DNA of 64,000 bases from Fen-1077 sp964462865. GTDB taxonomy: Bacteria > Chloroflexota > Dehalococcoidia > Dehalococcoidales > RBG-16-60-22. Below the pieces are notes generated by a model. The model did no database searches. It saw nothing but the letters and a program-made list of their open reading frames with translations, and was not told where the DNA came from. A program made the translations under genes and the position numbers. Positions 43,836 through 51,730 of the stretch are shown here, in pieces (position 1 is the stretch's first letter; each line of letters starts with the position of its first letter). The DNA is taken from contig CAYWZO010000001.1 of the NCBI GenBank assembly GCA_964462865.1, positions 1 to 64,000 of the forward strand. The letters run 5' to 3'.

Positions 43836-45002
43836 CTATTTTTTGCCTTTTAACAAGGGTGACATGGCCCGCAACCGGGCAACAATGGGGGGCAGTACCT
43901 CGATGACCTGCTCTATCTCCTTATCTGTTGTCCATTTCCCAAGGGTAAAGCGCAGGGAGCCACGCGCCTGCTGGTGAGGCAGTCCCAGGGCCAGCAGCAC
44001 GTGGGACGCCTCGAGGCTGCCCGAGGAGCAGGCGGAACCGGTTGAAGCGTAAATTCCGGCGAGGTCGAGATTGAGGAGCATCGACTCTCCTTCGACGTAC
44101 TTAATACTCAAGTTGACGTTATTGGGCAGGCGCCGCACCGGATGGCCATTCAGGCGAGTATCTTTGATACGCTCCATGAGTCCGGCGATTAATTTGTCCC
44201 TCAATCGGGTCAGTTGCCGCATTTCCTCCGGCATTTCCTTAAGGGCGAGTTCCGCCGCTTTACCGAAGCCGACGATGCCGGGGACATTCTCGGTGCCGGC
44301 CCGCCGGCTGCTCTCCTGCTCGCCACCGTGGACGAATGAGGCCAGGTTTACGCCTTTTCTTATGTAAAGCGCACCCACGCCCTTAGGACCGTACAGCTTG
44401 TGGGCCGACATGGAGAGGAAAGCGACGCCCAGATCGTTCACATCTACAGGAATGTGCCCGGCTGTCTGGACGGCGTCGGTGTGTAAAAGGACACCGGCCT
44501 CACGGGTGATTTTTCCTATTTCCGCCAGGGGCTGTATCGTCCCCACCTCGTTGTTAGCGTGCATTACGGATACCAAAATAGTCTCCGGAGTAAGCGCCTT
44601 TTTCACCGCGTCGGGGTCGACCAGGCCGTAAGCGTCCACCGGCAGATAGGTAACTAGAAAGCCTCTCTTTTCAAGGAATTTACACGTCTCCAGCACGGCG
44701 TGGTGTTCGATGGCGGTGGTGATAATATGATTGCCCCGGCCTTCACTCGCGAACATTACGCCCTTGATGGCGTAGTTATCCGCCTCGGTGCCGCTGCCGG
44801 TGAAGACTATCTCTTCCGGTCGGCCGCCGATAAGCGCGGCGACGCCCGCCCTGGCCCCCTCGACCGCCGCCCTGGCGGCCTGCCCGCAGGCGTGAATCGC
44901 CGAGGGATTACCGAAGTTCTCCGTAAAGTATGGCCGCATCGCCTCCAGGACATCAGGGTGCACCGGCGTGGTAGCGGCATAGTCGAGGTAAATTCCTGTC
45001 AT
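43836..45002 (-). CDS. Cysteine desulfurase, NifS/IscS family
   Basis: PLP enzyme that takes sulfur from cysteine for Fe-S clusters and thio-cofactors (or selenium delivery). The 388 residues begin MTGIYLDYAATTPVHPDV. Motifs visible: GSGTEADNYAIKG, ITTAIEHHAVLETC, HTDAVQTAGHIPVDV, the PLP lysine in SMSAHKLYGPKGVGAL, and the active-site Cys loop GSACSSGSLEASHVL. ATG 45002 is preferred because AGGTGA lies 7 bases before it; a TTG at 45017 is in frame. It sits at the end of a minus-strand sulfur cluster with cysK, the homocysteine biosynthesis protein and an Rrf2 regulator. Confidence 0.94.
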   Translation of the reverse strand: MTGIYLDYAATTPVHPDVLEAMRPYFTENFGNPSAIHACGQAARAAVEGARAGVAALIGGRPEEIVFTGSGTEADNYAIKGVMFASEGRGNHIITTAIEHHAVLETCKFLEKRGFLVTYLPVDAYGLVDPDAVKKALTPETILVSVMHANNEVGTIQPLAEIGKITREAGVLLHTDAVQTAGHIPVDVNDLGVAFLSMSAHKLYGPKGVGALYIRKGVNLASFVHGGEQESSRRAGTENVPGIVGFGKAAELALKEMPEEMRQLTRLRDKLIAGLMERIKDTRLNGHPVRRLPNNVNLSIKYVEGESMLLNLDLAGIYASTGSACSSGSLEASHVLLALGLPHQQARGSLRFTLGKWTTDKEIEQVIEVLPPIVARLRAMSPLLKGKK

Positions 45003-45104
45003 TAATTCACCTGTCAAATAATCAATGCCATCCGGGATAGGGCACCCTCTTTTTCGTCACCCTACCCCGGATATTATCTCAATATTACCCCGGCACCTTC
45101 AACT

Positions 45105-46319
45105 CTAAACCGGCACTTCTTCTATCTTGCGTTCTTCGAGGCTCTTGAAGATGATGCCGGCCTCCACGCCGGGCAGCGGCGCCACCGGCTCCGTCAGGGT
45201 AAAGTCCCCTTTTTGAATCCAGGCTTTCAGGGTCTGGGCAATCTCCACCGCCTTGGGATAGCTGGAGAGCGATGAAGTGGGCACCGGCTTGCCGCGTACC
45301 TCAATCCGGCCGGTCTTAAGCTGGGCGTAGCTGACCTCGCCCAGGATATCCGGCTGACGCTGGGGGTAGGCCCCGGAATAGTCCACGATGGGAGCGAAGA
45401 TTTCGGCATCCATTACCGTTGTGTAGCGGAGTATTTCCTCGGAGAGCACCGGTATGGGCACGCCGATACCCACGGCCATGGTGGCGCCGTAGCCCTGCAT
45501 GCTGATGCCGCGGAGCCAGGCCGGCTTCATCTGTTTCAGGTCGCCGATGACGGCCAGGGTGCCGGCGGCCCTCCGGGGCACACCGTTTTCGCCCCGGGGG
45601 ACACCCGGATTGTGCTGCGTCCCCTGCCAGGCCACGTAGCCGACACCGCCGCCCAGAAACAGCCTTGTACCGATGCCGATGGTCTTATAGAAGGGGTCGT
45701 TGAGCAGCGGCGAAAGCTGGCCGGCGCTACAGTAGTTAGCGTTACCCAGGTTAGGCTTTAAAGTCCCCATGTAAGTATATATCGTCTTGGCGGAGAAGTT
45801 TACCGCCACGTTATAGTTCTGGTAGCAATTCCGGGGATTGAAAAGGACGGCCTCGTTGACGTCCTTGAGGTTGAGGAGGGTCTCCAGTTTCTTCCTCGGA
45901 TAGCAGTCCGTACCATAAGCCGTGGCCACCAGCCGGACGTCCTTGCCGGAAACAAGCTCCTCGATGACGTGACCGCCGCCGTACCGGAACTCGCCGGGGT
46001 GCACCCGATTCCGTGGGTCGTCGTCCGGCAGCGCTGTACAGCCAACAAGGATATCCACGGCGGCCAGACCGGTATATGCGGGCACATCATTGAGATAGAC
46101 CCGCCCGCCGCCGAGCTTGATGCGCGGCCGGCTGTGCCCGACGTTGAGATAGGCGGCGGAAGAACACATCGGCCCGAAAGTCCCGGTGGTGACCACGTCC
46201 ACCTCCCGGGCCGCCTGCGCAAGGCCTTTCTCTTTGACGACATCGACTATCTCTTCAGCCGTAAAGACCACCGCCAGCCCTTTACGTACGCGCGCGTTGA
46301 TTTCCGCGATTGTCTTCAT
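45105..46319 (-). CDS. Homocysteine biosynthesis (HcyBio) family protein
   Basis: A 404-residue member of the family first shown in methanogens to be needed for making homocysteine from aspartate semialdehyde and sulfide, without O-acetylhomoserine. Recognisable segments are VVTTGTFGPMCSSAAYLNVGH, GTDCYPRKKLETLLNL, NPRNCYQNYNVAVNF, LGGGVGYVAWQGTQHNPG and GYGATMAVGIGVPIPVL, which carry conserved cysteines. The usual partner with a NIL/ferredoxin domain is not seen in the window. It is on the same strand as cysK and nifS, within a cysteine/homocysteine cluster. AAGGA lies ahead of the ATG. Confidence 0.88.
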   Translation of the reverse strand: MKTIAEINARVRKGLAVVFTAEEIVDVVKEKGLAQAAREVDVVTTGTFGPMCSSAAYLNVGHSRPRIKLGGGRVYLNDVPAYTGLAAVDILVGCTALPDDDPRNRVHPGEFRYGGGHVIEELVSGKDVRLVATAYGTDCYPRKKLETLLNLKDVNEAVLFNPRNCYQNYNVAVNFSAKTIYTYMGTLKPNLGNANYCSAGQLSPLLNDPFYKTIGIGTRLFLGGGVGYVAWQGTQHNPGVPRGENGVPRRAAGTLAVIGDLKQMKPAWLRGISMQGYGATMAVGIGVPIPVLSEEILRYTTVMDAEIFAPIVDYSGAYPQRQPDILGEVSYAQLKTGRIEVRGKPVPTSSLSSYPKAVEIAQTLKAWIQKGDFTLTEPVAPLPGVEAGIIFKSLEERKIEEVPV

Positions 46320-46326
46320 TTTTATA

Positions 46327-46503
46327 TCATTCCTTTCTGGATTTATCTTCCCGTCCGAAAAGCCCTTGCGGGCGGCGCATGATACATAGTACGGGCATCA
46401 CCTCCCGTACCATAGCCGACCCCGCTCCGGAGGAAATTTCCCAGAAAGCGTTATCGCCCCAGACCCCGGTTAAAATACCTTCTTGAATTACGTGTACTCT
46501 CAT
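46327..46503 (-). CDS. Possible small protein between cysK and the HcyBio gene
   Basis: A 58-residue frame starting MRVHVIQEG with AGGAAAT just upstream, ending 7 bases before the HcyBio start. The frame contains GVWGDNAFWE and ends with a basic RRPQGLFGREDKSRKE. The position and coupling to neighbours fit a real small gene, but the composition is not compelling and it could be a leader. I recognise no family. Confidence 0.4.
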   Translation of the reverse strand: MRVHVIQEGILTGVWGDNAFWEISSGAGSAMVREVMPVLCIMRRPQGLFGREDKSRKE

Positions 46504-46535
46504 ATTTCCTGTACCAGACTCCACGCTTACTTTAG

Positions 46536-47549
46536 CTATAGGCCTGAAGGCTTAGCCGACGATTCCTGGAAAAGCCAGGTGGACAGGTAGCGCTCACCCG
46601 TGTCCGGTAATATCACCACGATGAGCTTGCCCTTATTTTCCGGGCGTCCGGCTACCTTCAGAGCCGCCCAGACCGCCGCGCCGGAGGAGATACCCGCCAG
46701 TATCCCTTCCTCCCGCGCGAGGCGACGGGCCGCCAATCCGGCGTCTTCGTTATTAACCGTGATGATTTCATCGATGAGGTCGGGCCGGAAAACGTCAGGT
46801 ACAAAGCCAGCGCCGATGCCCTGAATCTTGTGCGGCCCCGCCTTCCCGCCGGAAAGCACCGGGGAGCCGGCCGGCTCGACGGCCACCGCTTTAAAACCCG
46901 GCTTCCTGGTCTTAAGCACCTCGGAAATGCCGGTAATCGTCCCGCCGGTGCCCACGCCTGCGACGAGTATATCCACCCTGCCGACGGTATCCCGCCAGAT
47001 TTCCTCGGCGGTGGTCAGACGGTGTATTTCCGGGTTGGCCGGGTTTTCAAATTGCTGCGGTATGAAGTAGTTACGGTTTTCCGCAGCCAGCTGCTCCGCT
47101 TTTTTAATCGCCCCGGGCATACCTTCGGCACCCGGGGTGAGTATCACCTCCGCCCCCAGGATGGTAAGCAGCTGCCGCCTTTCCAGCGACATCGTTTCGG
47201 GCATGGTCAGGATGAGGCGGTAGCCCCGGGCGGCGCAGACGAAGGCCAGGGCGATGCCGGTGTTGCCGCTGGTAGGTTCGACGATGACGGTGTCTTTATT
47301 AATCAGCCCTCTGGCCTCGGCATCGACAATCATGGCCACACCTATCCTGTCCTTGACGCTGCTTAAAGGATTAAAAGACTCGAGCTTGGCGATGACTTCG
47401 GCACCGAGGCCTTTGGTGATATGGTTCAGCCTGACGAGCGGGGTGTTGCCGATAAGCTCGGTACTGTCCGCGGCGATGCCCCGGGTCAGCCTGGGTAGAC
47501 TGACGGTCTTATATTTAAACTTCTCAACTTTAAAGGCTGGCTCTTCCAT
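46536..47549 (-). CDS. cysK: Cysteine synthase (O-acetylserine sulfhydrylase)
   Basis: PLP-dependent synthesis of cysteine from O-acetylserine and sulfide. The start ATG 47549 (MEEPAFKV, 337 residues) has CAGGGGAG nine bases upstream. A TTG at 47579 overlaps the rrf2 stop (TTGA) and is an alternative. Motifs: TELIGNTPLVRLN, SVKDRIGVAM (PLP Lys), EPTSGNTGIALA (substrate loop), VAGVGTGGTITGI (phosphate loop) and ISSGAAVWAALK. The N-terminal 30-odd residues before the core are longer than usual. It is directly downstream of an Rrf2-type repressor and upstream of the homocysteine and desulfurase genes. Confidence 0.93.
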   Translation of the reverse strand: MEEPAFKVEKFKYKTVSLPRLTRGIAADSTELIGNTPLVRLNHITKGLGAEVIAKLESFNPLSSVKDRIGVAMIVDAEARGLINKDTVIVEPTSGNTGIALAFVCAARGYRLILTMPETMSLERRQLLTILGAEVILTPGAEGMPGAIKKAEQLAAENRNYFIPQQFENPANPEIHRLTTAEEIWRDTVGRVDILVAGVGTGGTITGISEVLKTRKPGFKAVAVEPAGSPVLSGGKAGPHKIQGIGAGFVPDVFRPDLIDEIITVNNEDAGLAARRLAREEGILAGISSGAAVWAALKVAGRPENKGKLIVVILPDTGERYLSTWLFQESSAKPSGL

Positions 47550-47575
47550 GCCACCGGTCTCCCCTGAACGAATGG

Positions 47576-48019
47576 TCAAATGTAATACATTGATGGTTCT
47601 TTCTGGCCTTTACTTCTCTGTCTCTCCACCAGGTCCTGCAGAGTTGTCATCTCCAGGACTCCATCCATCGCCTCTTTGAGCTGGCCCCAGACGTCCCTGG
47701 CGGCGCAGAACCCCGAGCGCTGGCAGACTTCCGGGTTATCGACACATTCAACCGGCGCTAACGAGCCTTCCAGCAACCGCGTGATTTCACTTAATGTAAT
47801 GTCCGCGGGCTTCCTGGCCAGGGAGACGCCACCCCTGGGTCCTTTGGCGCTGCGGATAATACCACCGGCAATCAGCGGGGCGATAAGGTGCTCCAGATAC
47901 GGCAGAGAAATCTGCTGCTTCCGGGCGATTTCCTTTAAAAAAACCGGCCCTCTTTCCTGGCGCAGGGCCAGTTCCAGGAGCGCCCTGACCCCGTAGCGTG
48001 TCCGCGTGGATAATTTCAT
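47576..48019 (-). CDS. Rrf2-family transcriptional regulator, Fe-S type
   Basis: A 147-residue winged-helix regulator (MKLSTRTRYGVRALLELAL, PYLEHLIAPLIAGGIIRSAKGPRGG). Unlike the cysteine regulator CymR it keeps three cysteines in IscR-like spacing (VECVDNPEVCQRSGFC), so it may bind a [2Fe-2S] cluster. It heads the cysK-HcyBio-nifS row and overlaps the in-frame TTG of cysK by 4 bases. GAGGT precedes the ATG. The inverted repeat TTGTTGA...TCAACAA just upstream is a good autoregulatory operator. Inference: it tunes sulfur and Fe-S supply. Confidence 0.9.
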   Translation of the reverse strand: MKLSTRTRYGVRALLELALRQERGPVFLKEIARKQQISLPYLEHLIAPLIAGGIIRSAKGPRGGVSLARKPADITLSEITRLLEGSLAPVECVDNPEVCQRSGFCAARDVWGQLKEAMDGVLEMTTLQDLVERQRSKGQKEPSMYYI

Positions 48020-48040
48020 AGTCTTACCTCGGGTATCTTA

Positions 48041-48063
48041 TTGTTGACTAATTTTATCAACAA
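48041..48063 (-). promoter_or_regulatory. Inverted repeat upstream of rrf2, likely operator
   Basis: Perfect 7-base arms TTGTTGA (48041-48047) and TCAACAA (48057-48063) with a 9-base A/T-rich spacer, 22 bases before the Rrf2-family start. The size and symmetry suit an Rrf2 dimer. Confidence 0.6.
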
Positions 48064-48139
48064 TATCAAAAATATAACATACCCGGGGTTGCCATGTCAA
48101 TACCAGTATTGAGAACTTTCAACATTACAATTATGCTAA

Positions 48140-48165
48140 AAAACCTCACCCCGGGGTGAGGTTTT
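48140..48165. terminator. Bidirectional terminator
   Basis: AAAACCTCACC (48140-48150), loop CCGG, GGTGAGGTTTT (48155-48165). With A- and T-runs on both sides it can act in either direction. It would end the small membrane-protein transcript read leftwards. Confidence 0.75.
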
Positions 48166-48188
48166 AAATTATTATATCTGAAAAGAGC

Positions 48189-48222
48189 GAGGCTGGATAC
48201 CTTTTTCAGATTATCCAGCCTC
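48189..48222. promoter_or_regulatory. Perfect 11-bp hairpin near the small membrane protein
   Basis: GAGGCTGGATA (48189-48199) pairs with TATCCAGCCTC (48212-48222). It lies 3' of the small membrane protein gene and close to the terminator; it may be part of the same transcript end. Confidence 0.4.
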
Positions 48223-48287
48223 AACTCGAGTCCGGGGTTCTTTTAGCTTTCTCCAGTTTTTACCTCCTTCTCATGTCCTGTCTGTTG

Positions 48288-48452
48288 TTACCGGGCGGCT
48301 GCTTTATCGGCTACAGCTTTCTTTTCTTTGGCTGTTCTGGCCTCACGGACTGCATGGACGATGCCGCCGATATTCAGGTACCAGACGAAAGCTGCCGGGA
48401 AGAGGATTACCGGGATGGCTATTACCAGCGCTACGATTAATTCCCACGTCAT
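48288..48452 (-). CDS. Small single-span membrane protein
   Basis: A 54-residue protein starting MTWELIVALVIAIPVILF with one membrane helix (about 4-28, ending FVWYLNIG). A short cytoplasmic basic and helical tail follows (VHAVREARTAKEKKAVADKAAAR). AGGAGG lies eight bases before the ATG, strongly supporting translation. A longer frame (48482) adds MEIRKRRYKK but has no ribosome site. No family is recognised. Small proteins of this kind often stabilise membrane complexes. It is flanked by hairpin and terminator downstream and by the formate island upstream on the other strand. Confidence 0.7.
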   Translation of the reverse strand: MTWELIVALVIAIPVILFPAAFVWYLNIGGIVHAVREARTAKEKKAVADKAAAR

Positions 48453-48482
48453 TTTTTTGTACCTCCTTTTTCTTATTTCCAC

Positions 48483-48764
48483 TTAAAGCTTACCACCGGG
48501 CGCGGAAAACCGGCTTCCGCCGTGATACCTATTTGCTTCCATAGAAAACGCCTAATCTGGCCGGTGTGCCACCGCAACGATATGCCTACCCCGGTATGAC
48601 GAAAATAAGTAAAAATACCTACCCGCGACCGAAAAAGACTTCAGGGGGCTGGCCCCCAGCTTATCGCACCAATGGCCTAGTCCAGAAATAGGCCAGTTTG
48701 ACATCAGATATTAAGCCTGTAGCTGGATGGAATGCCCGCTCTTGAATGTTAACCTTGAAAACAG
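48483..48764. other. Gene-free region before the formate operon
   Basis: About 280 bases. It holds two hairpins (GGGGGCTGGCCCCC near 48644 and TGGCCTA/TAGGCCA at 48673-48695) and a TTGACA (48698-48703) without a convincing -10. It likely contains the promoter of the formate dehydrogenase operon. Confidence 0.4.
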
Positions 48765-48914
48765 GGAACCTGAAGGAGGCATCTATGGATAGGGAAAGTA
48801 ACAATAATATCCTCAGTCTCTCGACGGTAGTTAACCAGAGGAACCTGAAGGAGGCATCTATGGAGAAGGAGCACGAAGAAGATTTCCTCAGTATCTCGAC
48901 GGTACTTAACGAGT
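48765..48914 (+). repeat. In-frame tandem duplication of RBS, start and first codons
   Basis: Two copies of a 75-base unit (48765-48839 and 48840-48914). The first 25 bases (48765-48789 and 48840-48864) are identical and contain AAGGAGG and ATG. Each unit encodes a short acidic lead-in and then LSLSTVVN or LSISTVLN. The duplication leaves two equally good translation starts for the same gene (48785 and 48860). Confidence 0.85.
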
Positions 48915-49198
48915 TGGAAAAAGACCTGTCCAGCCAGACCATTGAGCTCAAGAAAGAGAAAGCGCCCTCCGGAAAGGAGGCCATCCTCAAGATACTCTCC
49001 CGGGCGGCGGATGACCATAAGTTCCTGGCGCGTATGGCCGAGGACCCGGCTAAAGTGCTGAAGGAGTATGACCTGACCGCCGAAGAAAAAGCCGCCCTGA
49101 TATCGGCAGACCTGCGCCGGATAGAGTCATGGGTTGGTAAGCTGGACAAAAGACTGGGTACCTGGATATGGTGCCGCCTCCAGCAGGAGAAATGGTAA
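48785..49198 (+). CDS. Small LigA-like C-module protein opening the FDH operon
   Basis: Protein of 137 residues from ATG 48785, or 112 from ATG 48860; both have AAGGAGG at ideal spacing because of the tandem duplication. The N-terminal part is acidic and disordered-looking. Residues about 64-137 form a helical module (KFLARMAEDPAKVLKEYDLT ... RRIESWVGKLDKRLGTWI ... QQEKW), roughly 60% identical by eye to the C-terminus of FdhA encoded in the same operon. Its ending is also shared by the protein at 58521. The first half recalls the LigA/Franean1_4349-type fold (FLARL..P..ALKEYDLT..E). nuoE follows 17 bases later. A docking or assembly role in the formate dehydrogenase complex is inferred. Confidence 0.85.
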   Translation: MDRESNNNILSLSTVVNQRNLKEASMEKEHEEDFLSISTVLNELEKDLSSQTIELKKEKAPSGKEAILKILSRAADDHKFLARMAEDPAKVLKEYDLTAEEKAALISADLRRIESWVGKLDKRLGTWIWCRLQQEKW

Positions 49199-49215
49199 TT
49201 TTAGCGAGGTCTGGA

Positions 49216-49767
49216 ATGAGTACAATAGCAGCGAAGCAAAGTACCGCAACGACCGGGCAGGATGAAAAAACCATCGCTTCCAAGGTGGACGAAGTCCTGG
49301 GAAAATTTACCGGCGAGAAGGCCAATCTGATCCCCATTTTACAGCAGGTACAGCAGGTCCTGGGCTACCTGCCGGAAGAGGCTATGAGCCGCATCGCCCG
49401 GTTCGTGGACGTCCCGGAATGCAGTGTCTTCGGCGTGGCCACCTTCTACGCCCAGTTCCAGCTCTTCCCCAGGGGACGCAACCTCGTCCGGGTATGTCGG
49501 GGCACCGGCTGCTATGTCAAGGGGGCACCGCGCCTGATTGATGAACTGGAGAAACTGCTGGGCATCAAAGAAGGCGAGACGACGCCGGATATGGAGTACA
49601 CCCTGGAAACAGTGGCCTGCTTCGGTTCCTGCGCGCTGGCGCCGGTGATGGTGGTCAACGACAGGGTGTACGGCCGGGTGACGCCGGACAAGGTGAAAGA
49701 GATACTGGGACGGAAGGCCTCCGGTCCAGTCCCGGCGCAGCCTGTAGAGAGCAGCTCCGGTCAGTAA
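49216..49767 (+). CDS. nuoE: NuoE-like [2Fe-2S] subunit of formate dehydrogenase
   Basis: Thioredoxin-fold ferredoxin subunit that shuttles electrons with the NuoF-like subunit. From ATG 49216 (MSTIAAKQS, 183 residues; GAGG upstream) it shows IPILQQVQQVLGYLPEEAM, FGVATFYAQFQLFPRG and the four cluster cysteines as CRGTGC and CFGSC. The frame opens further upstream (49168) inside the preceding gene, but the first residues there are unlike the family. It sits between the small module protein and nuoF in the FDH operon, so it belongs to an NAD-linked or electron-bifurcating formate dehydrogenase rather than complex I (no other nuo genes). Confidence 0.92.
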   Translation: MSTIAAKQSTATTGQDEKTIASKVDEVLGKFTGEKANLIPILQQVQQVLGYLPEEAMSRIARFVDVPECSVFGVATFYAQFQLFPRGRNLVRVCRGTGCYVKGAPRLIDELEKLLGIKEGETTPDMEYTLETVACFGSCALAPVMVVNDRVYGRVTPDKVKEILGRKASGPVPAQPVESSSGQ

Positions 49768-49782
49768 GTTCAGGGGGAAACG

Positions 49783-51690
49783 ATGAATTACGAAGAAATT
49801 AAAAAGCGGGCCGCCTCACAATGGAAGGAAATGCAAAAAAGTCTGAAACCCCGGATTTTAGTGGGCACCGGGACCTGCGGCCTGGCCGCCGGAGCCGCTG
49901 CCGTACTGGAGACCCTCCGCCAGGAACTCGCCGAACACAGCCTGGAGGCGGACATCATCCAGGTGGGCTGCATTGGCCTGTGCTACGCCGAGCCCCTGAT
50001 GGAGGTGGCTAAACCCGGCCAGCCAAGCGTCTTCTACGGCAACCTCACGCCGGCGCTGGTGACCGAGATTGTACGTGACTATCTCACGGGGGACAATGCC
50101 CGGCCGGACCTTGCCCTGGGCACCCGGGGCGAAGGCAGCATCGACGGCATCCCCAATCTTTTCGACCTGCCGGTGCTCAAGCCCCAGAGGCGCATCGCCC
50201 TGCGTAACTGCGGCAACATCGACCCCGCGGACATCAACCACTACCTGGCTAACGAAGGTTACGACGGATTATATAAAACCCTGAAGATGAAGCCCCAGGA
50301 AGTCATTAACGATATTCAAAAGTCCGGGCTGCGCGGCCGCGGCGGCGCCGGCTTTCCCACGGGGATGAAATGGCAGTTCTGCCATGACGCCCCCGGTTCT
50401 CAAAAATACATCATCTGCAATGCCGATGAAGGCGACCCCGGGGCCTTCATGGACCGGGCAGTGCTGGAGGGAGACCCCCACGCCGTGCTGGAAGGGATGC
50501 TCATCGGCGCGTATGCCATCGGCGCTTCCGAGGGATATATCTATATCCGGGCCGAGTACCCGCTAGCCATCGAGCGCCTGAAGGTGTCGATAACGCAGAT
50601 GGAGAAAGACGGCTTGCTCGGCGATAATATCATGGGTTCCGGCTTCAATTTCCATATCAAGATAAAGGAAGGCGCCGGAGCCTTTGTCTGTGGTGAGGAG
50701 ACCGCGATGATGGCCTCGATAGAAGGCAGCCGCGGCATGCCCCGTCCCCGTCCCCCTTTCCCTGCCAACTCGGGGCTCTGGGGCAAACCTACCAATATTA
50801 ATAACGTCGAGACCTGGGCAAATGTCTCCGCCATCATGCAGAAAGGGGCGGACTGGTACGCCGGCTTCGGCACGGAAAAGAGCCGGGGCACCAAGACCTT
50901 CGCCCTGGTAGGCAAGGTGGTGCGGACCGGGCTCATCGAGGTGCCCATGGGCATTACATTACGCGAGATAATTTACGGTATCGGGGGCGGCATCGCCGAA
51001 GGTAAACAGTTCAAGGCCGTCCAGACAGGGGGTCCCTCGGGCGGCTGCCTGCCGGCCAGCTTCCTCGATTCGCCGGTGGACTTCGAATCGCTGGCGGCCG
51101 CCGGCTCCATCATTGGGTCGGGTGGCATGGTGGTCATGGACGAGGACAACTGCATGGTGGACGTGGCCCGGTATTTCCTGACCTTCACCCAGCTCGAATC
51201 GTGCGGCAAATGCATCCCGTGCCGCTGGGGCACCAGGCAGATGCTGGACATCCTCCAGGACATCGTCAGCAGCCAGGGCCGGCCGGGAGACATCGATTTG
51301 CTCCTGGAGCTCGGCGACGCCATTAAAAACGGCTCGCTCTGCGCCCTGGGCGGCACGGCCCCCAACCCGGTATTGACCACCATCCGCTACTTCCGTGACG
51401 AGTACGAAGCCCATATCAATGAAAAACGCTGTCCGGCGCTGTCCTGCAAGGCACTTACCACTTACTACATCGATGCTGAAAAATGCCAGGGCTGCGGTAT
51501 CTGCGCCCGCGCCTGCCCCGCCGGAGCGATTAATGGCGGTAAAAGGATGGTGCACGTTATTGACCAGGCGAAGTGCATCAAGTGCGGTAGTTGCCGGGAA
51601 GCGTGCCCGGCCAAGTTCGGTGCCGTGGTCAAGACGTCCGGCGGGACTATCGAGGCCCCCGCCGAGCCGGTGCCGGTAGGCGAGGCGTAA
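49783..51690 (+). CDS. nuoF: NuoF-like NADH/FMN subunit of formate dehydrogenase
   Basis: Flavoprotein subunit of 635 residues. An N-terminal thioredoxin-like [2Fe-2S] domain (GTCGLAAGA, VGCIGLCYAEPL) has only three obvious cysteines. The NADH/FMN domain follows (GLRGRGGAGFPTGMKW, CNADEGDPGAFMDR, GSGFNFHIKIKEGAGAFVCGEE), then an SLBB domain. The [4Fe-4S] site is CGKCIPCRWGTRQM with a later Cys (GSLCALGG). Two ferredoxin clusters end it (CQGCGICARACPAG, CIKCGSCREACP). This HylB/HydB-like layout is typical of NAD(P)- and ferredoxin-linked formate dehydrogenases and bifurcating hydrogenases. FdhA follows 40 bases downstream. Confidence 0.94.
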   Translation: MNYEEIKKRAASQWKEMQKSLKPRILVGTGTCGLAAGAAAVLETLRQELAEHSLEADIIQVGCIGLCYAEPLMEVAKPGQPSVFYGNLTPALVTEIVRDYLTGDNARPDLALGTRGEGSIDGIPNLFDLPVLKPQRRIALRNCGNIDPADINHYLANEGYDGLYKTLKMKPQEVINDIQKSGLRGRGGAGFPTGMKWQFCHDAPGSQKYIICNADEGDPGAFMDRAVLEGDPHAVLEGMLIGAYAIGASEGYIYIRAEYPLAIERLKVSITQMEKDGLLGDNIMGSGFNFHIKIKEGAGAFVCGEETAMMASIEGSRGMPRPRPPFPANSGLWGKPTNINNVETWANVSAIMQKGADWYAGFGTEKSRGTKTFALVGKVVRTGLIEVPMGITLREIIYGIGGGIAEGKQFKAVQTGGPSGGCLPASFLDSPVDFESLAAAGSIIGSGGMVVMDEDNCMVDVARYFLTFTQLESCGKCIPCRWGTRQMLDILQDIVSSQGRPGDIDLLLELGDAIKNGSLCALGGTAPNPVLTTIRYFRDEYEAHINEKRCPALSCKALTTYYIDAEKCQGCGICARACPAGAINGGKRMVHVIDQAKCIKCGSCREACPAKFGAVVKTSGGTIEAPAEPVPVGEA

Positions 51691-51730
51691 TTTTATAACC
51701 AGGGTTACCTGAAGGTAAGGGAGGGAACCG

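Noticed and set aside
46320..46535. Possible SAM riboswitch ahead of the homocysteine gene
   Set aside because: No conserved SAM-I, -II or -IV core was recognised; the stretch reads better as a small open frame.
49216..51690. Complex I (NADH:quinone oxidoreductase) genes
   Set aside because: Only NuoE- and NuoF-like genes are present, directly followed by a formate dehydrogenase; no membrane Nuo subunits occur.
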